Part shown: piece by piece, positions 1 through 8,979 of the stretch
How positions within the stretch are numbered: the stretch's first letter is position 1
Layout: each line of letters begins with the position of its first letter
Origin: Arthrobacter humicola
Lineage (GTDB): Bacteria; Actinomycetota; Actinomycetes; Actinomycetales; Micrococcaceae
Assembly (NCBI RefSeq): GCF_022803015.1
Contig: NZ_JAFKON010000013.1
Coordinates: forward strand, 1 to 64,000
Length of the DNA: 64,000 nucleotides
Reading direction: 5' to 3'
Position numbers and translations under genes: made by a program
The notes under the pieces: generated by a model
The model's database searches: none
What the model saw: only the letters and a program-made list of their open reading frames with translations
Told to the model about the DNA's origin: nothing

Positions 1-109
1 ACAGGCGATGCCGGGCGGCATCGGTGACCGACAACGCGACCGTCCTCTTGCCAACGTCGACAGCAACAACAACGGGTGATTCACCGGTCACCACGCCCTG
101 AACAGACAT
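1..109 (-). mobile_element. IS110-family transposase, N-terminal fragment (runs off window)
   Basis: The first 36 codons of a minus-strand ORF are visible from an ATG at 109. The translation contains VVVAVDVGKRTVALSV, the N-terminal part of the DEDD (RuvC-like) transposase domain of IS110-family elements, including the first catalytic Asp in the VDVGK context. A GGAGG ribosome-binding site lies at about 119-122 on the minus strand. The rest of the gene lies left of the window, so intactness cannot be judged. IS110-family enzymes are recombinases guided by a bridge RNA encoded in the element's non-coding end; that end would be the bases just above 110. Confidence 0.75.
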
Positions 110-260
110 AACAAACACCTCCGAAGGCGTCGGGAGGACCCCGCGGATCAACCTCAGGTCCTCAAAGGAATCTGATACATCCCGTCCTGACATCTCCGGA
201 GGTGTTTGTGAAGGACAGACTCAACTCATATCAGCTGTTGCGGACGGCCCCTTGAGTCCT
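110..260 (-). other. Non-coding end of the IS110-type element; possible bridge-RNA region
   Basis: There is no gene between the transposase start and the plus-strand acyltransferase. A perfect 13-bp inverted repeat (ACAAACACCTCCG at 111-123 and its complement at 197-209) encloses 73 bp, and one arm contains the transposase Shine-Dalgarno. In the IS110 group (as opposed to IS1111) the bridge RNA is encoded upstream of the transposase, so structured RNA here would be expected. The element boundary is not visible; the right limit given is only approximate. Confidence 0.35.
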
Positions 261-343
261 CCAGCTTATTGCGCCAGGGGGCATCCTGTCTGGAAATGCG
301 ACACATTAGTTGGAAAGCTGTACCCCGCTATATCGTGTCCCCC

Positions 344-1519
344 ATGTCGGGGGAAAATACGTTGACCGTTGCCAAGAAACCTACTCACCTTAAAGCACTC
401 ACTGGCCTGCGAATCATTGCCGCCGTGTGGGTTTTGCTACACCACTTTCACGATGTCATATTCGGGCTGCTGCCAGGGCTCACGTTCCTAGCCCCCTTGT
501 TCGATCAAGGATGGCGCGGCGTCGACCTGTTCTTCATGCTTTCAGGCTTCATCCTCTCCTACCAATACATGGACAGATTCAGCGCCGGTCTTTATCGGAA
601 GGAATATCTGCATTTCCTCCGACTCCGCATCGCTCGCGTTTACCCAGTACACTTCCTGACCTTGCATACATCTATGATTCTTTTCACGGCCGCCGCGCTG
701 TTAGGAGTCCCGGTACAGCCAGGACTCAGCGACAATACATTTTGGACCTACCTGCAAAACGTGTTCCTCATCCAAGCGTGGTGGGGCCATCTTCAAAGTT
801 GGAACGGCGCTTCGTGGTCGGTCAGTGCGGAGTGGTTCGCTTACCTGTTGTTCCCGATCGCAGCCACTGTAATCTTCCGGGTGCGATCCATTGCTCTTTC
901 ATGGATTGTCGGATTGGTCTCTTTGGCGTGCTTCACGGCCGCTTATCAGATGGTGAACTCCGACGCGACGGTCTCGACCGACGGCGACCTCTTTAGGATC
1001 GCGGGTGCGTTCATCGCAGGGTGCTGCCTGTTCAAGGTTTATGCGCTCACTCCGCGACTGGGGCGGCTTTGGTCCGTCGCTCCGAGCCTAGCCATTGTCC
1101 TAGTTCTGGTCCTCGCCTACGTTCCATCCGCAGTTTCCATTCTTATGCTGCCGGCCTTCGGCATCCTCATATTGGGCCTTGTCCGAGGAACTGACGGCGT
1201 TTCAAGAATGCTCTCGACCAAGGCGATGGTCCACGGCGGCGCCATCAGCTATTCCTTCTACATGATCCATCAGCAAGCGTTGACTGTTGTCAGGAACGTG
1301 ATTCCAGATTCCCTGTATGGGGGCAGCCTTTGGCCGTTTGGAGCCCTGGTAGTCCTCGGAACGCTCGGCTTTGTTTATCTTGCTGCGCATTTGGTTTTCC
1401 GGTTTGTCGAGGAGCCTTGCCGCAAACTCATCCGCGGCGACGGTAAGCATCAAGCCCCGGTTACCCCTTCTGCCCACCCTCAGCCAGACGTGCAGCTGGA
1501 GGTGTCGAAGGCTCCATAA
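344..1519 (+). CDS. Acyltransferase family 3 (OafA/YrhL-type) membrane protein
   Basis: A 391-residue polytopic membrane protein of the acyltransferase-3 family, which O-acetylates or otherwise acylates surface polysaccharides. The N-terminal family signature LTGLRIIAAVWVLLHHF carries the conserved His, followed by GVDLFFMLSGFILSY. About ten hydrophobic segments follow, with ISYSFYMIHQQAL near the C-terminus and a short hydrophilic tail. The ATG at 344 is chosen, but no good ribosome-binding site precedes it; a TTG at 362 preceded by GGGGGAA is an attractive alternative. It lies alone between the IS110 end and the convergent bkd operon, and may serve the EPS locus 5 kb downstream. Confidence 0.8.
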   Translation: MSGENTLTVAKKPTHLKALTGLRIIAAVWVLLHHFHDVIFGLLPGLTFLAPLFDQGWRGVDLFFMLSGFILSYQYMDRFSAGLYRKEYLHFLRLRIARVYPVHFLTLHTSMILFTAAALLGVPVQPGLSDNTFWTYLQNVFLIQAWWGHLQSWNGASWSVSAEWFAYLLFPIAATVIFRVRSIALSWIVGLVSLACFTAAYQMVNSDATVSTDGDLFRIAGAFIAGCCLFKVYALTPRLGRLWSVAPSLAIVLVLVLAYVPSAVSILMLPAFGILILGLVRGTDGVSRMLSTKAMVHGGAISYSFYMIHQQALTVVRNVIPDSLYGGSLWPFGALVVLGTLGFVYLAAHLVFRFVEEPCRKLIRGDGKHQAPVTPSAHPQPDVQLEVSKAP

Positions 1520-1680
1520 GACCGGTTAAGGGTCCCAGCCGGGCCGCAACAGTTTGCCCGCTCGTTCCGCGGTTCACAATGGCGTCCGGAACAACCGAAC
1601 GTCGAACCCAAGCGAACACTCCCGTTGGGTCAGCATTAGGCTCAATCGGAACGCCTAGGAAATCGTCAGCTCCTCGCTTG

Positions 1681-3165
1681 TCACATGTCCGCGAGCACCG
1701 ACCCCGGGTTCTCGATCGCGTCGGCCACGTAGCGCAGGAACCCGCCGGCGGTGCCGCCGTCGCACACCCGGTGGTCGAAGGTGAGCGTCAGTTCGGTGAC
1801 CTTGCGGACCGCGAGCTCGCCGTTGACCACCCAGGGCTTGTCGATGATCCGCCCGACGCCGAGGATCCCAACCTCGGGGTGGTTGATGATCGCGGCGGAC
1901 CCGTCAACCCCGAACACGCCGTAGTTGTTCAGCGTGAACGTGCCGCTGCCTAGTTCCGCCGGGGTCGCCTTGCCTTCGCGCACGACGGCGGTGAGGCGGC
2001 GGATCTCCGCGTCCAGTTGGCGGGCGCTGAGCTTGTCCGCGTTCCGCACGGACGGCACCATCAGTCCGCGGTCAGTCTGCGCCGCGAAACCGAGGTTGAC
2101 GCCGTCGAAGGCCACAATCTCCTGCATGGCGCCGCCGGCCACGTCCTCTGTGGTCACGATCCTGGTGTTCAGCTCCGGGTACTTCTTCAGCCCCGCGACG
2201 ACGAACCGGGCGATGAACGCCAGCAGGCCCGGCGTGTTGTGCGGGTCGGCCTTCTTCAGCGCGGCGCGCATCTCCACGAGCGCCGTCGCGTCCACATCCA
2301 CCCACACTGTGGCTTCCGGAATCTCGGACCGGCTGCGGGCCATGTTCGCCGCGACGGCCTTCCGCACGCCCCGGACGGCCGTGCGTCCGGCAATGCCCAG
2401 CCCAGTGCGCGCATCCGTGGTCACAGTTCCGGTGCCCGATGAAGTGTTGGGACCGGCCGTGACCGGGCTGGTGCTCGGCACTACCGCCGGGCACTCAACC
2501 GCCGGGGCGGGTTTGATGGCCGCCTCAACGTCGCGCCGCATGATGAGCCCGCTGGCCCCCGACCCCTGGAGTCCCCCCAAATCGACCCCATGATCGCGCG
2601 CCATCCGGCGGACCAGCGGAGAAATAACGGCCCCCAGCTTCCCGGGAACCCGGGTGCGCAGGAGCACCAGGTCATCGGCCGCCCTCTCGGCCTCCGACAA
2701 CCGTGCCACCGGCGCAGCCGCAGCAGCCTTGGGAGCCCGGGTCCGCCGGGCCACCCCATGCCCGCCAGGAGTCCCGTACCCGATCAGGACATTCCCAGAC
2801 CCAGCCTTCTCCTCCTCGCGGTAGGTCTCGGCAGCGGCGTCCTCAGTTCCGGCCTGCTCAGCCTCCGGAGTCGCTGCAGGTGCAGTCTCCGGGGCTGCGG
2901 CAGGCGCGAACGTCTGGGCACCAACCGGCATCACCGAGATCAGCGGCTTGCCGACGTCGAGCGTCTGGCCGGGCTCGCCGTGCAGCACGGCCACGGTGCC
3001 GGCGTACGGGGAGGGCACCTCCACCATGGACTTGGCGGTCTCCACCTCGGCGATCGGCTGGTCCACGCGGATCTCGTCGCCCACGGCCACGAGCCAGTTC
3101 ACGAGCTCGGCTTCGGTGAGGCCTTCACCCAGGTCCGGCAGGAGGAATACTTTCGGTTCGCTCAT
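1681..3165 (-). CDS. bkdC: Branched-chain 2-oxoacid dehydrogenase E2 (dihydrolipoamide acyltransferase)
   Basis: E2 core of a 2-oxoacid dehydrogenase complex, 494 residues. The order is one lipoyl domain (EVETAKSMVEVPSPYAG, lipoyl-Lys near residue 45), an Ala/Pro/Glu-rich linker, a peripheral-subunit-binding domain (ISPLVRRMARDHGVDL...GLIMRRDVEAAI) and the catalytic acyltransferase domain ending in LTFDHRVCDGG with the active-site His near 464. The ATG at 3165 starts 2 nt after the stop of the E1-beta gene, with GGAAG in the end of that gene as ribosome-binding site, so translation is coupled. A branched-chain substrate fits the separate E1-alpha/E1-beta genes and the adjacent Lrp-type regulator, but other 2-oxoacids cannot be excluded. 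Symbols follow mycobacterial BkdABC usage. Confidence 0.88.
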   Translation of the reverse strand: MSEPKVFLLPDLGEGLTEAELVNWLVAVGDEIRVDQPIAEVETAKSMVEVPSPYAGTVAVLHGEPGQTLDVGKPLISVMPVGAQTFAPAAAPETAPAATPEAEQAGTEDAAAETYREEEKAGSGNVLIGYGTPGGHGVARRTRAPKAAAAAPVARLSEAERAADDLVLLRTRVPGKLGAVISPLVRRMARDHGVDLGGLQGSGASGLIMRRDVEAAIKPAPAVECPAVVPSTSPVTAGPNTSSGTGTVTTDARTGLGIAGRTAVRGVRKAVAANMARSRSEIPEATVWVDVDATALVEMRAALKKADPHNTPGLLAFIARFVVAGLKKYPELNTRIVTTEDVAGGAMQEIVAFDGVNLGFAAQTDRGLMVPSVRNADKLSARQLDAEIRRLTAVVREGKATPAELGSGTFTLNNYGVFGVDGSAAIINHPEVGILGVGRIIDKPWVVNGELAVRKVTELTLTFDHRVCDGGTAGGFLRYVADAIENPGSVLADM

Positions 3166-3167
3166 GG

Positions 3168-4280
3168 TCAGTCTTCCCACTGGAGGTCGTCAACGGCGTC
3201 GAGGATGCGGTCCACGCCGGGCAGGTAGTAGTGCTCGAGCTTCGGCGCCGGGTAGGGCACGTCGAAGCCGGTGACGCGGCGGATCGGTGCGGCCAGGTGG
3301 TGGAAGCAGCGTTCCTGGACCCGGGCGACGATTTCCGAGGCCATGGACGCGAAGCCGTGGGCCTCGGCGATCACGACGGCGCGGCCGGTCTTGCGGACCG
3401 AGGCGCAGACGGTCTCGTCATCGAACGGCACGATCGATCGGACGTCGATCACTTCGAGCGAGCGGCCTTCCTCGGCGGCGGCGGCCGCGGCGGCGAGCGC
3501 CGTCGGGACGGACGGACCGTAGGCGATCAGCGTCGCGTCGGTGCCGGGGCGGGCGACGGCGGCCCGGCCCTCGGAGGAGGTGCCGCGCTCGGTGTTCGCG
3601 GCGTGCTCGGCGCGCAGCGCGTCCAGGTCCACCTGGTCCTTGGACCAGTACAGCTTTTTGGGCTCCATAAACATGACGGGGTCGTCGGAGTCGATGGCTT
3701 CGCGGAGCATCCGGTAGCCGTCGGCCACGGTGGCCGGGGTGAAGACCTTCAGGCCGGCGGTGTGCGCGTAGTAGGCCTCGGAGGAGTCGCAGTGGTGCTC
3801 CACTCCGCCGATGCCGCCGGCATACGGGACCCGGATGACCATGGGCAGCTTCACGGCGCCCTTGGTGCGGTTGTGCATCTTGGCCACGTGGCTGACAATC
3901 TGTTCGAAGGCCGGGTAGGCGAACGCGTCGAACTGCATTTCGATGACCGGGCGCATGCCGTTCATCGCCATGCCGACGGCCATGCCGACGATGCCGGATT
4001 CGGCCAACGGGGTATCGAAGCAGCGGCTCGTGCCAAAGGTCTTGGTGAGCCCGTCCGTGATGCGGAAGACACCGCCGAGCATGCCGACGTCCTCGCCGAA
4101 GACCAGGACCGAGGGGTCCGCGTGCATGGCGTCCACCATCGCGGTGTTCAGGGCCTTGGCCAGGGTGATGGTCTGCGGGCCGGCCTGCTCGGCCGCAACA
4201 GCAGCCTTGGCGGCGGCGCGGGCGGTCGCGGCGCTGACGTTGCCGTTCGCCTCGGAGGACGTGGTGATGGTAGGGCTCAT
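3168..4280 (-). CDS. bkdB: Branched-chain 2-oxoacid dehydrogenase E1 beta subunit
   Basis: A 370-residue thiamine-diphosphate enzyme beta subunit, which with E1-alpha decarboxylates the 2-oxoacid and acylates the E2 lipoyl group. The transketolase-like pyrimidine-binding domain is clear (LVFGEDVGMLGGVFRITDG, AESGIVGMAVGMAMNGMRP, FDAFAYPAFEQIVSH), and the C-terminal domain ends FDVPYPAPKLEHYYLPG. The N-terminus carries about 35 extra residues rich in Ala. It overlaps the end of bkdA by 4 nt (ATGA), so the three genes form one operon in the order E1-alpha, E1-beta, E2. No E3 gene is in the window; dihydrolipoamide dehydrogenase must come from elsewhere. Confidence 0.9.
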   Translation of the reverse strand: MSPTITTSSEANGNVSAATARAAAKAAVAAEQAGPQTITLAKALNTAMVDAMHADPSVLVFGEDVGMLGGVFRITDGLTKTFGTSRCFDTPLAESGIVGMAVGMAMNGMRPVIEMQFDAFAYPAFEQIVSHVAKMHNRTKGAVKLPMVIRVPYAGGIGGVEHHCDSSEAYYAHTAGLKVFTPATVADGYRMLREAIDSDDPVMFMEPKKLYWSKDQVDLDALRAEHAANTERGTSSEGRAAVARPGTDATLIAYGPSVPTALAAAAAAAEEGRSLEVIDVRSIVPFDDETVCASVRKTGRAVVIAEAHGFASMASEIVARVQERCFHHLAAPIRRVTGFDVPYPAPKLEHYYLPGVDRILDAVDDLQWED

Positions 4281-5530
4281 TTCCCGGCCTCCCTTGAGAT
4301 GGATGCGGCTGCGGCAGATGCGGTTGCGGTGGATGCGGCGTCGCGGGCCAGTTCGTCGGCGAGCATGGCGGACTGTTCTTTCAGCTGTGGTGTGGGGGTG
4401 GAGAAGACGTACTTGAAGAGATCCTGCGGTTCCACCGGGACCTCTTCGCTGAGGCCTTCGCGCAGCTGCGTGGCTACCGCCTCTGCCTTTTCGGCGATCA
4501 CGGCGGCGCGGTCATCGTCCAGCAGGCCGCGGTCCGTCAGGTAGGTCTGCATCCGGCTCAGCGGGTCCTTGGCCACCCATTCGGCGACTTCGCTGTCCTG
4601 CCGGTAGCGGGTGGCGTCGTCGGCGTTGGTGTGCGCCTGCATCCGGTAGGTGTGTGCCTCCACGAGCAGCGGGCCGGAACCTTCCCGGGCGAGCTTGACG
4701 GCCCGGCCGAGGACGGCGAGCAGGGCCACGATGTCGTTGCCGTCCACGCGTTCGCCGGCCATACCGTAGCCCACTGCCTTGTGGGCGAGCGAAGGCGCAA
4801 CGGACTGGTGCGCGAGCGGCACGGAGATCGCGTACTGGTTGTTCTGGACGAAGAAGACCACGGGCAGGTGGAAGACGGCGGCGAAGTTCAGGGCCTCGTG
4901 GAAGTCGCCCTCGCTGGTGGCGCCGTCGCCGCACATGGCCAGGACCACGGTGTCCTCGCCGCGCAGCTTGGCGGCGTGGGCCACGCCGACGCCGTGCAGC
5001 AGCTGGGTGGTCAGCGGGGTGCACTGGATGCCGACCTTGTTCTTGGCGGGGTCGTAGCCGCCGTGCCAGTCGCCGCGGAAGAGCGTCATCGTCTGGACGG
5101 GATCCACGCCGCGAGCCATGACGGCCACGGAGTCGCGGTAGGTGGGGAACAGCCAATCACCCTCGGCAAGGCACAGTGCGGCGGCAACCTGGCACGCCTC
5201 CTGGCCGTGGCTCGAGGGGTAGACGGCCATGCGGCCCTGCCGGACCAGCGCGGAGTTCTGGTCATTGACGCGGCGGCCGATGACGAGCTGCTCGTAGGCG
5301 GCCATCAGTTCGGTCTCGCTGGGCAGGCTGTACTCGTGCCCCGGCTGGGTGCCCTGCTCCGTGTGGGCATTCAGGGTTCCGCCCGGGCCCACCATCTGGA
5401 TCTGGTGGCGTGCGGGCAACATGTAGTCCTCAACGCTGATACCGAACTTGCTCACGGCATCACCGGCTGGATCTTGTTGCGCGGCCTGCTGTGCAGCTGG
5501 CTGCGCAGCGTGGTCTGCGGAGATCGTCAT
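4277..5530 (-). CDS. bkdA: Branched-chain 2-oxoacid dehydrogenase E1 alpha subunit
   Basis: A 417-residue E1-alpha subunit. The thiamine-diphosphate/Mg motif is seen as GDGATSEGDFHEALNFA followed by FFVQNNQYAIS near residue 200-235, and the phosphorylation-loop region as EAHTYRMQAHTNADD. The first 25 residues are a Gln/Ala-rich low-complexity extension. The ATG at 5530 is preceded by AAGGA at a good distance. It is the first gene of the bkdABC operon and is divergent from the Lrp/AsnC regulator at 5690, across about 160 bp that probably hold both promoters. Confidence 0.9.
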   Translation of the reverse strand: MTISADHAAQPAAQQAAQQDPAGDAVSKFGISVEDYMLPARHQIQMVGPGGTLNAHTEQGTQPGHEYSLPSETELMAAYEQLVIGRRVNDQNSALVRQGRMAVYPSSHGQEACQVAAALCLAEGDWLFPTYRDSVAVMARGVDPVQTMTLFRGDWHGGYDPAKNKVGIQCTPLTTQLLHGVGVAHAAKLRGEDTVVLAMCGDGATSEGDFHEALNFAAVFHLPVVFFVQNNQYAISVPLAHQSVAPSLAHKAVGYGMAGERVDGNDIVALLAVLGRAVKLAREGSGPLLVEAHTYRMQAHTNADDATRYRQDSEVAEWVAKDPLSRMQTYLTDRGLLDDDRAAVIAEKAEAVATQLREGLSEEVPVEPQDLFKYVFSTPTPQLKEQSAMLADELARDAASTATASAAAASISREAGK

Positions 5531-5624
5531 TGGTCCGTCCTTCTGTAGCCACTAATCTTTCCCAGTATGCCGCCAGCCGATGTTTCGTATCCACCTCTCC
5601 CGTGAATCGTGGAGATGTCCACAA

Positions 5625-5649
5625 ATTTGCCCTAATCTGGAAGACAAAT
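5625..5649. promoter_or_regulatory. Possible AsnC/Lrp operator between bkdA and its regulator
   Basis: The 159-bp divergent spacer (5531-5689) contains an AT-rich imperfect dyad with outer arms ATTTG (5625-5629) and CAAAT (5645-5649), just upstream of the regulator's ribosome-binding site. Lrp-type proteins bind degenerate AT-rich dyads in divergent promoters of genes they control. The call rests on position and weak symmetry only. Confidence 0.25.
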
Positions 5650-5689
5650 CGTAAGTGTGAGCTGGATTACCGGCAGGGGTTGTAGACAA

Positions 5690-6154
5690 ATGGCAGAGCT
5701 CGAATCAGACCAGGTGGCGGTGCCGCTGGACGATGTGGACCGGAACATCATCGCGGAGCTGACCCGGGACGGCCGGATGTCTGTGACCCAGGTGGCTGAG
5801 AACGTCCACATTTCCCGCGCCCACGCCTACACGCGGATTGCCCGGCTGACCGGCGAAGGCGTCCTGACCAAGTTCACGGCGCTGGTGGATCCCATCAAGG
5901 CCGGCTTGAAATCGTCCGCCTACGTCACGCTGAAAGTGCGCCAGCATTCCTGGCGAGAGCTGCGCGAACTCCTGCGCGCCATCCCGGAGGTTCATCACAT
6001 CGCGCTGGTGGGCGGGGACTTCGATGTCATCCTGCTGGTGCGCGCCGTGGACAACATAGACCTTCGCCGGGTGATCTTCGACCAGCTGCAGTCCATGCCC
6101 GGGGTCCTGGATACGCAGACGTTTCTGGTGTTTGAGGATGTTGATACGCGCTAG
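5690..6154 (+). CDS. Lrp/AsnC-family transcriptional regulator
   Basis: A 154-residue protein with an AsnC-type winged HTH (LDDVDRNIIAELTRDGRMSVTQVAENVHISRAHAYTRIARL, about residues 10-55) and a C-terminal RAM ligand-binding domain (ALVGGDFDVILLVRAVD). The ATG at 5690 is preferred over the upstream start at 5657 because the protein then begins MAELESD and AGGGG lies about 10 nt upstream. Divergent placement next to bkdABC makes it the likely regulator of branched-chain amino-acid catabolism, as BkdR-type Lrp homologues are in other bacteria. The effector is not determinable from sequence. Confidence 0.85.
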   Translation: MAELESDQVAVPLDDVDRNIIAELTRDGRMSVTQVAENVHISRAHAYTRIARLTGEGVLTKFTALVDPIKAGLKSSAYVTLKVRQHSWRELRELLRAIPEVHHIALVGGDFDVILLVRAVDNIDLRRVIFDQLQSMPGVLDTQTFLVFEDVDTR

Positions 6155-6311
6155 CGATCGACGGGTCGTGAATCCACCAGCTACAAGTCACCCGAACATC
6201 AAAGCCCAAGAACTGAATTGTGTCCTTCGAAAGCAGGGGTGACCGCTGTTGGATTTCATTCCGGGTACAATCTCAGAGACCGCAAGAATAAAGCCGTTCT
6301 GGGGACGTGCC

Positions 6312-7826
6312 ATGCGGCAGGTCCCCGAGCGTAAGACCAGGGGGCCACGGTTGGACCTGCGCGAATATCTCCAAATCCTAAGAACCAACTGGATTCTTAT
6401 CGTGGCCGCCACGTTGGCTGGAACTGCAATTGCTGGCGGCGCGTCTGTACTGATTCAGCCAACATATACCGCGGAAACTGAGCTTTTCGTCTCCATTCAG
6501 AGCTCAGGCACGGTGCAGGAGCTCCAGCAGGGCAATACATTCAGTCAGGCCCGGGTCCAGTCTTATGCCAAGACCGTGGGTACACCCGCAGTTCTCCAGC
6601 CGGCCATCGATAGCCTGGGGCTCGATACCACACCCGGAGAGCTGAGTCGACGAGTAAAGGCATCCACGGACCTCAATACCGTCCTCATTACAATTTCGGT
6701 CGAGGACAGCTCTCCCGTTCAGGCGGGCGCAACGGCACAAGCTGTGGCAAACAGCCTCATCAAAGCGGTCGACATATTGGAGCGGCCCAAAACTGGCGGG
6801 GCATCCCCAATTAGTCTCTCCGTCATCACGCCCGCAACAGCTCCTGCAGCCCCGTCGGCCCCTAACACAAAACTGAACATCGTCCTCGGCTTCTTGGCAG
6901 GACTGGTGATTGGCATAGGGCTTGCCATTCTGCGCACGATTCTTGACACCCGCATCAAGTCCGAAAGTGACCTTAGGCGCGTGAGCGATGCACCCCTGCT
7001 GGGACGCATTGCATTTGAGTCAGATGCTTTGAAAAAGCCCCTGCTCACGCAGGTTCCGGCCCAAAGCCCAAGAGCAGAGTCCTTCAGGCAACTGCGCACC
7101 AATTTGCAGTTTGCCAACGTGTCCGGTCATGCAAAGACTTTCGTCGTCACTTCATCCCTGCCAGGGGAGGGAAAGAGTACGACTGCTACAAACCTGGCAA
7201 TCGCACTGTCGGAGGCTGGCCAGGCTGTATGTCTCGTGGACGCCGACCTACGCCGACCAATGGTGGGTGAGTACCTGGGGCTTGAGCGGAATGCCGGGCT
7301 AACCACCGCGTTGCTCGGGGCAGCAGACGTAAATGATCTGCTCCAACCATGGGGTTTGGGTCACCTCTACGTATTGACGTCCGGACAAATTCCGCCCAAC
7401 CCAAGCGAACTTCTGGGTTCGACCGAAATGCAGAATTTGCTTTCGCGGCTAGAACAAGAATTCGATACCGTAATCGTGGATGCTCCGCCGCTGCTGCCTG
7501 TAACTGATGCTGCCGTCCTGTCCCGGCACGCGGGCGGAGTCGTCGTCGTCGTAGGCGCGCAGAAGACCAGAGTCCAGGATCTGCAGAAAGCCCTGGAAAC
7601 TCTCACACTCGTTGGGGCAACAGTGCTCGGCGTCGTGCTGAACCGATTGCAGCTGAAATCCTCGGACGCCTACTCCTACACGTACTACACCGCCGATCCG
7701 CAACAGGGTGGTCAACCCGATTCAGCTACAGGTCAGTACGACGATGAAGAGCCTTACTCGGGAGCAGTGGCGAGCCATTCGGCAAGAGCGGCCAGCAAAT
7801 TCCCTCAAAAGATCCACGGCAGCTAG
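6312..7826 (+). CDS. Polysaccharide biosynthesis tyrosine autokinase (Wzc/CpsD-like)
   Basis: A 504-residue membrane tyrosine kinase controlling chain length and export of EPS. A Wzz-like domain is flanked by two membrane segments (TNWILIVAATLAGTAIAGG near 25-45, and LGFLAGLVIGIGLAIL near 200). The cytoplasmic BY-kinase domain has Walker A PGEGKSTTATN (about 283), Walker A' VCLVDADLRRP and Walker B VIVDAPPLLPVTDA. A Tyr-rich autophosphorylation cluster YSYTYY lies near 455, followed by an acidic tail. The ATG at 6312 has GGGGA about 7 nt upstream; a TTG at 6249 in frame is less likely. First gene of the EPS locus; a homologue is at 32450. Confidence 0.85.
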   Translation: MRQVPERKTRGPRLDLREYLQILRTNWILIVAATLAGTAIAGGASVLIQPTYTAETELFVSIQSSGTVQELQQGNTFSQARVQSYAKTVGTPAVLQPAIDSLGLDTTPGELSRRVKASTDLNTVLITISVEDSSPVQAGATAQAVANSLIKAVDILERPKTGGASPISLSVITPATAPAAPSAPNTKLNIVLGFLAGLVIGIGLAILRTILDTRIKSESDLRRVSDAPLLGRIAFESDALKKPLLTQVPAQSPRAESFRQLRTNLQFANVSGHAKTFVVTSSLPGEGKSTTATNLAIALSEAGQAVCLVDADLRRPMVGEYLGLERNAGLTTALLGAADVNDLLQPWGLGHLYVLTSGQIPPNPSELLGSTEMQNLLSRLEQEFDTVIVDAPPLLPVTDAAVLSRHAGGVVVVVGAQKTRVQDLQKALETLTLVGATVLGVVLNRLQLKSSDAYSYTYYTADPQQGGQPDSATGQYDDEEPYSGAVASHSARAASKFPQKIHGS

Positions 7827-7860
7827 GGCTCGATGGCATTCACCACCCGTCAGAGAACGG

Positions 7861-8979
7861 GTGCCCCATGTCTTGCTGATCCTTTCAAAGAAAGTCACTG
7901 TAGTGATATCTGCACAGTTGCGCCCCAAGTCGACGTTCATTGTTGTCCCCTGGCTTGAAGGCGGAGGCGCCCAAGGGGCGCTGGAGGGGATCCTCCGTCA
8001 GCTAGGACCGGAGAATGTGACTATCGTCATTCTCTTCTCCGGCAATAGAAACCACGCCTCCGCCAAGAACCTGGCCAGCTCGACAATCGAATTAGGCTGT
8101 AGACGCAACCCTTGGGGAGTATTTCAGGCCCGTCGAAAACTCAGCCAAATACTCGGCGATGCCACTTCGGTCTACTCGTTGATGCGAGCGAGTCACCTCG
8201 TTTTGGGACTTCTCCCCAAGCGCATACTTTCGGACAAACGGCTGGCAGCATCCTTCCATCAACTGCCATCCCAAGACTCGTCTGGAATTCAGGGCAAGAT
8301 CGAAGACGTTCTTGTGAAACGCGGAGTTAAGTCCGCCGGACTGATTACCGCTCCTTCCGCGAGAGCCGTCGCCGAACTCATTGAACGTGGCTTTGGAACG
8401 GAAGCCAACACCAGGGTTGAACACAATATGATCGCGACTTCCGATAAGCCCGCGGTACCGCCCCGGGAAGGCACACTGGAACGGCTGAACTTGGTGTTCG
8501 CTGGCAGACTATCTCAGCAAAAGGGCCTCGACCGCATTCCAGAGCTTCTAGCTGGCGTTTCCACCCCCGTTCATCTTCTGTGTCTGGGTGACGGAGAACA
8601 GCGGTCCGAGATAGAACGATCCATAGCCGATGTACGTTCACCCCACCGGGTTGAATTACTCCCCCACACTTCTGACGTTGAATCTTTCTTCGACTGGTCC
8701 GATGCGGTGTTCCTGCCAAGTCGCTGGGAACTCAATCCCCTTGTTATCTGGGAAGCACGCGCTCGCGGCCGCGGCGCCATAGCGTCAGACATTGACGTAT
8801 TTGAAGATCTCGCCAGCAGCGGCCCGGTCTGGATGTTCCGTGACCGGTCAACCTTTTCCTCAGTCGTCGAGAGACTGGCGCACGACGAGTCCGAACGGCG
8901 ACGTGCCTTCATCTCAGCGATTGAATCAGTCGAGCAGCTAAGCACAAGGAGCTCCATTGTCGAATACCTGGAAGTCTGA
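7861..8979 (+). CDS. Glycosyltransferase family 4-like protein
   Basis: A predicted GT-B glycosyltransferase of about 370 residues. The N-terminal half begins STFIVVPWLEGGGAQGALEGIL, the usual glycine-rich acceptor-side motif. The C-terminal half has FAGRLSQQKGLDRIPELL, LCLGDGEQRSEIER and SDAVFLPSRWELNPLVIWEA, the GT4 nucleotide-sugar-binding region with its Glu-rich signature. Sugar and linkage cannot be told. The start is uncertain: the reading frame is open back to 7708, inside the kinase gene; GTG at 7861 is given and GTG at 7903 is equally possible. It overlaps the following pyruvyltransferase gene by 23 nt. Confidence 0.8.
   Translation: MPHVLLILSKKVTVVISAQLRPKSTFIVVPWLEGGGAQGALEGILRQLGPENVTIVILFSGNRNHASAKNLASSTIELGCRRNPWGVFQARRKLSQILGDATSVYSLMRASHLVLGLLPKRILSDKRLAASFHQLPSQDSSGIQGKIEDVLVKRGVKSAGLITAPSARAVAELIERGFGTEANTRVEHNMIATSDKPAVPPREGTLERLNLVFAGRLSQQKGLDRIPELLAGVSTPVHLLCLGDGEQRSEIERSIADVRSPHRVELLPHTSDVESFFDWSDAVFLPSRWELNPLVIWEARARGRGAIASDIDVFEDLASSGPVWMFRDRSTFSSVVERLAHDESERRRAFISAIESVEQLSTRSSIVEYLEV

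Noticed and set aside
3231..4544. Plus-strand open frame opposite the bkd genes
   Set aside because: Shadow of bkdB and bkdA; Gly/His/Arg-rich and without motifs.
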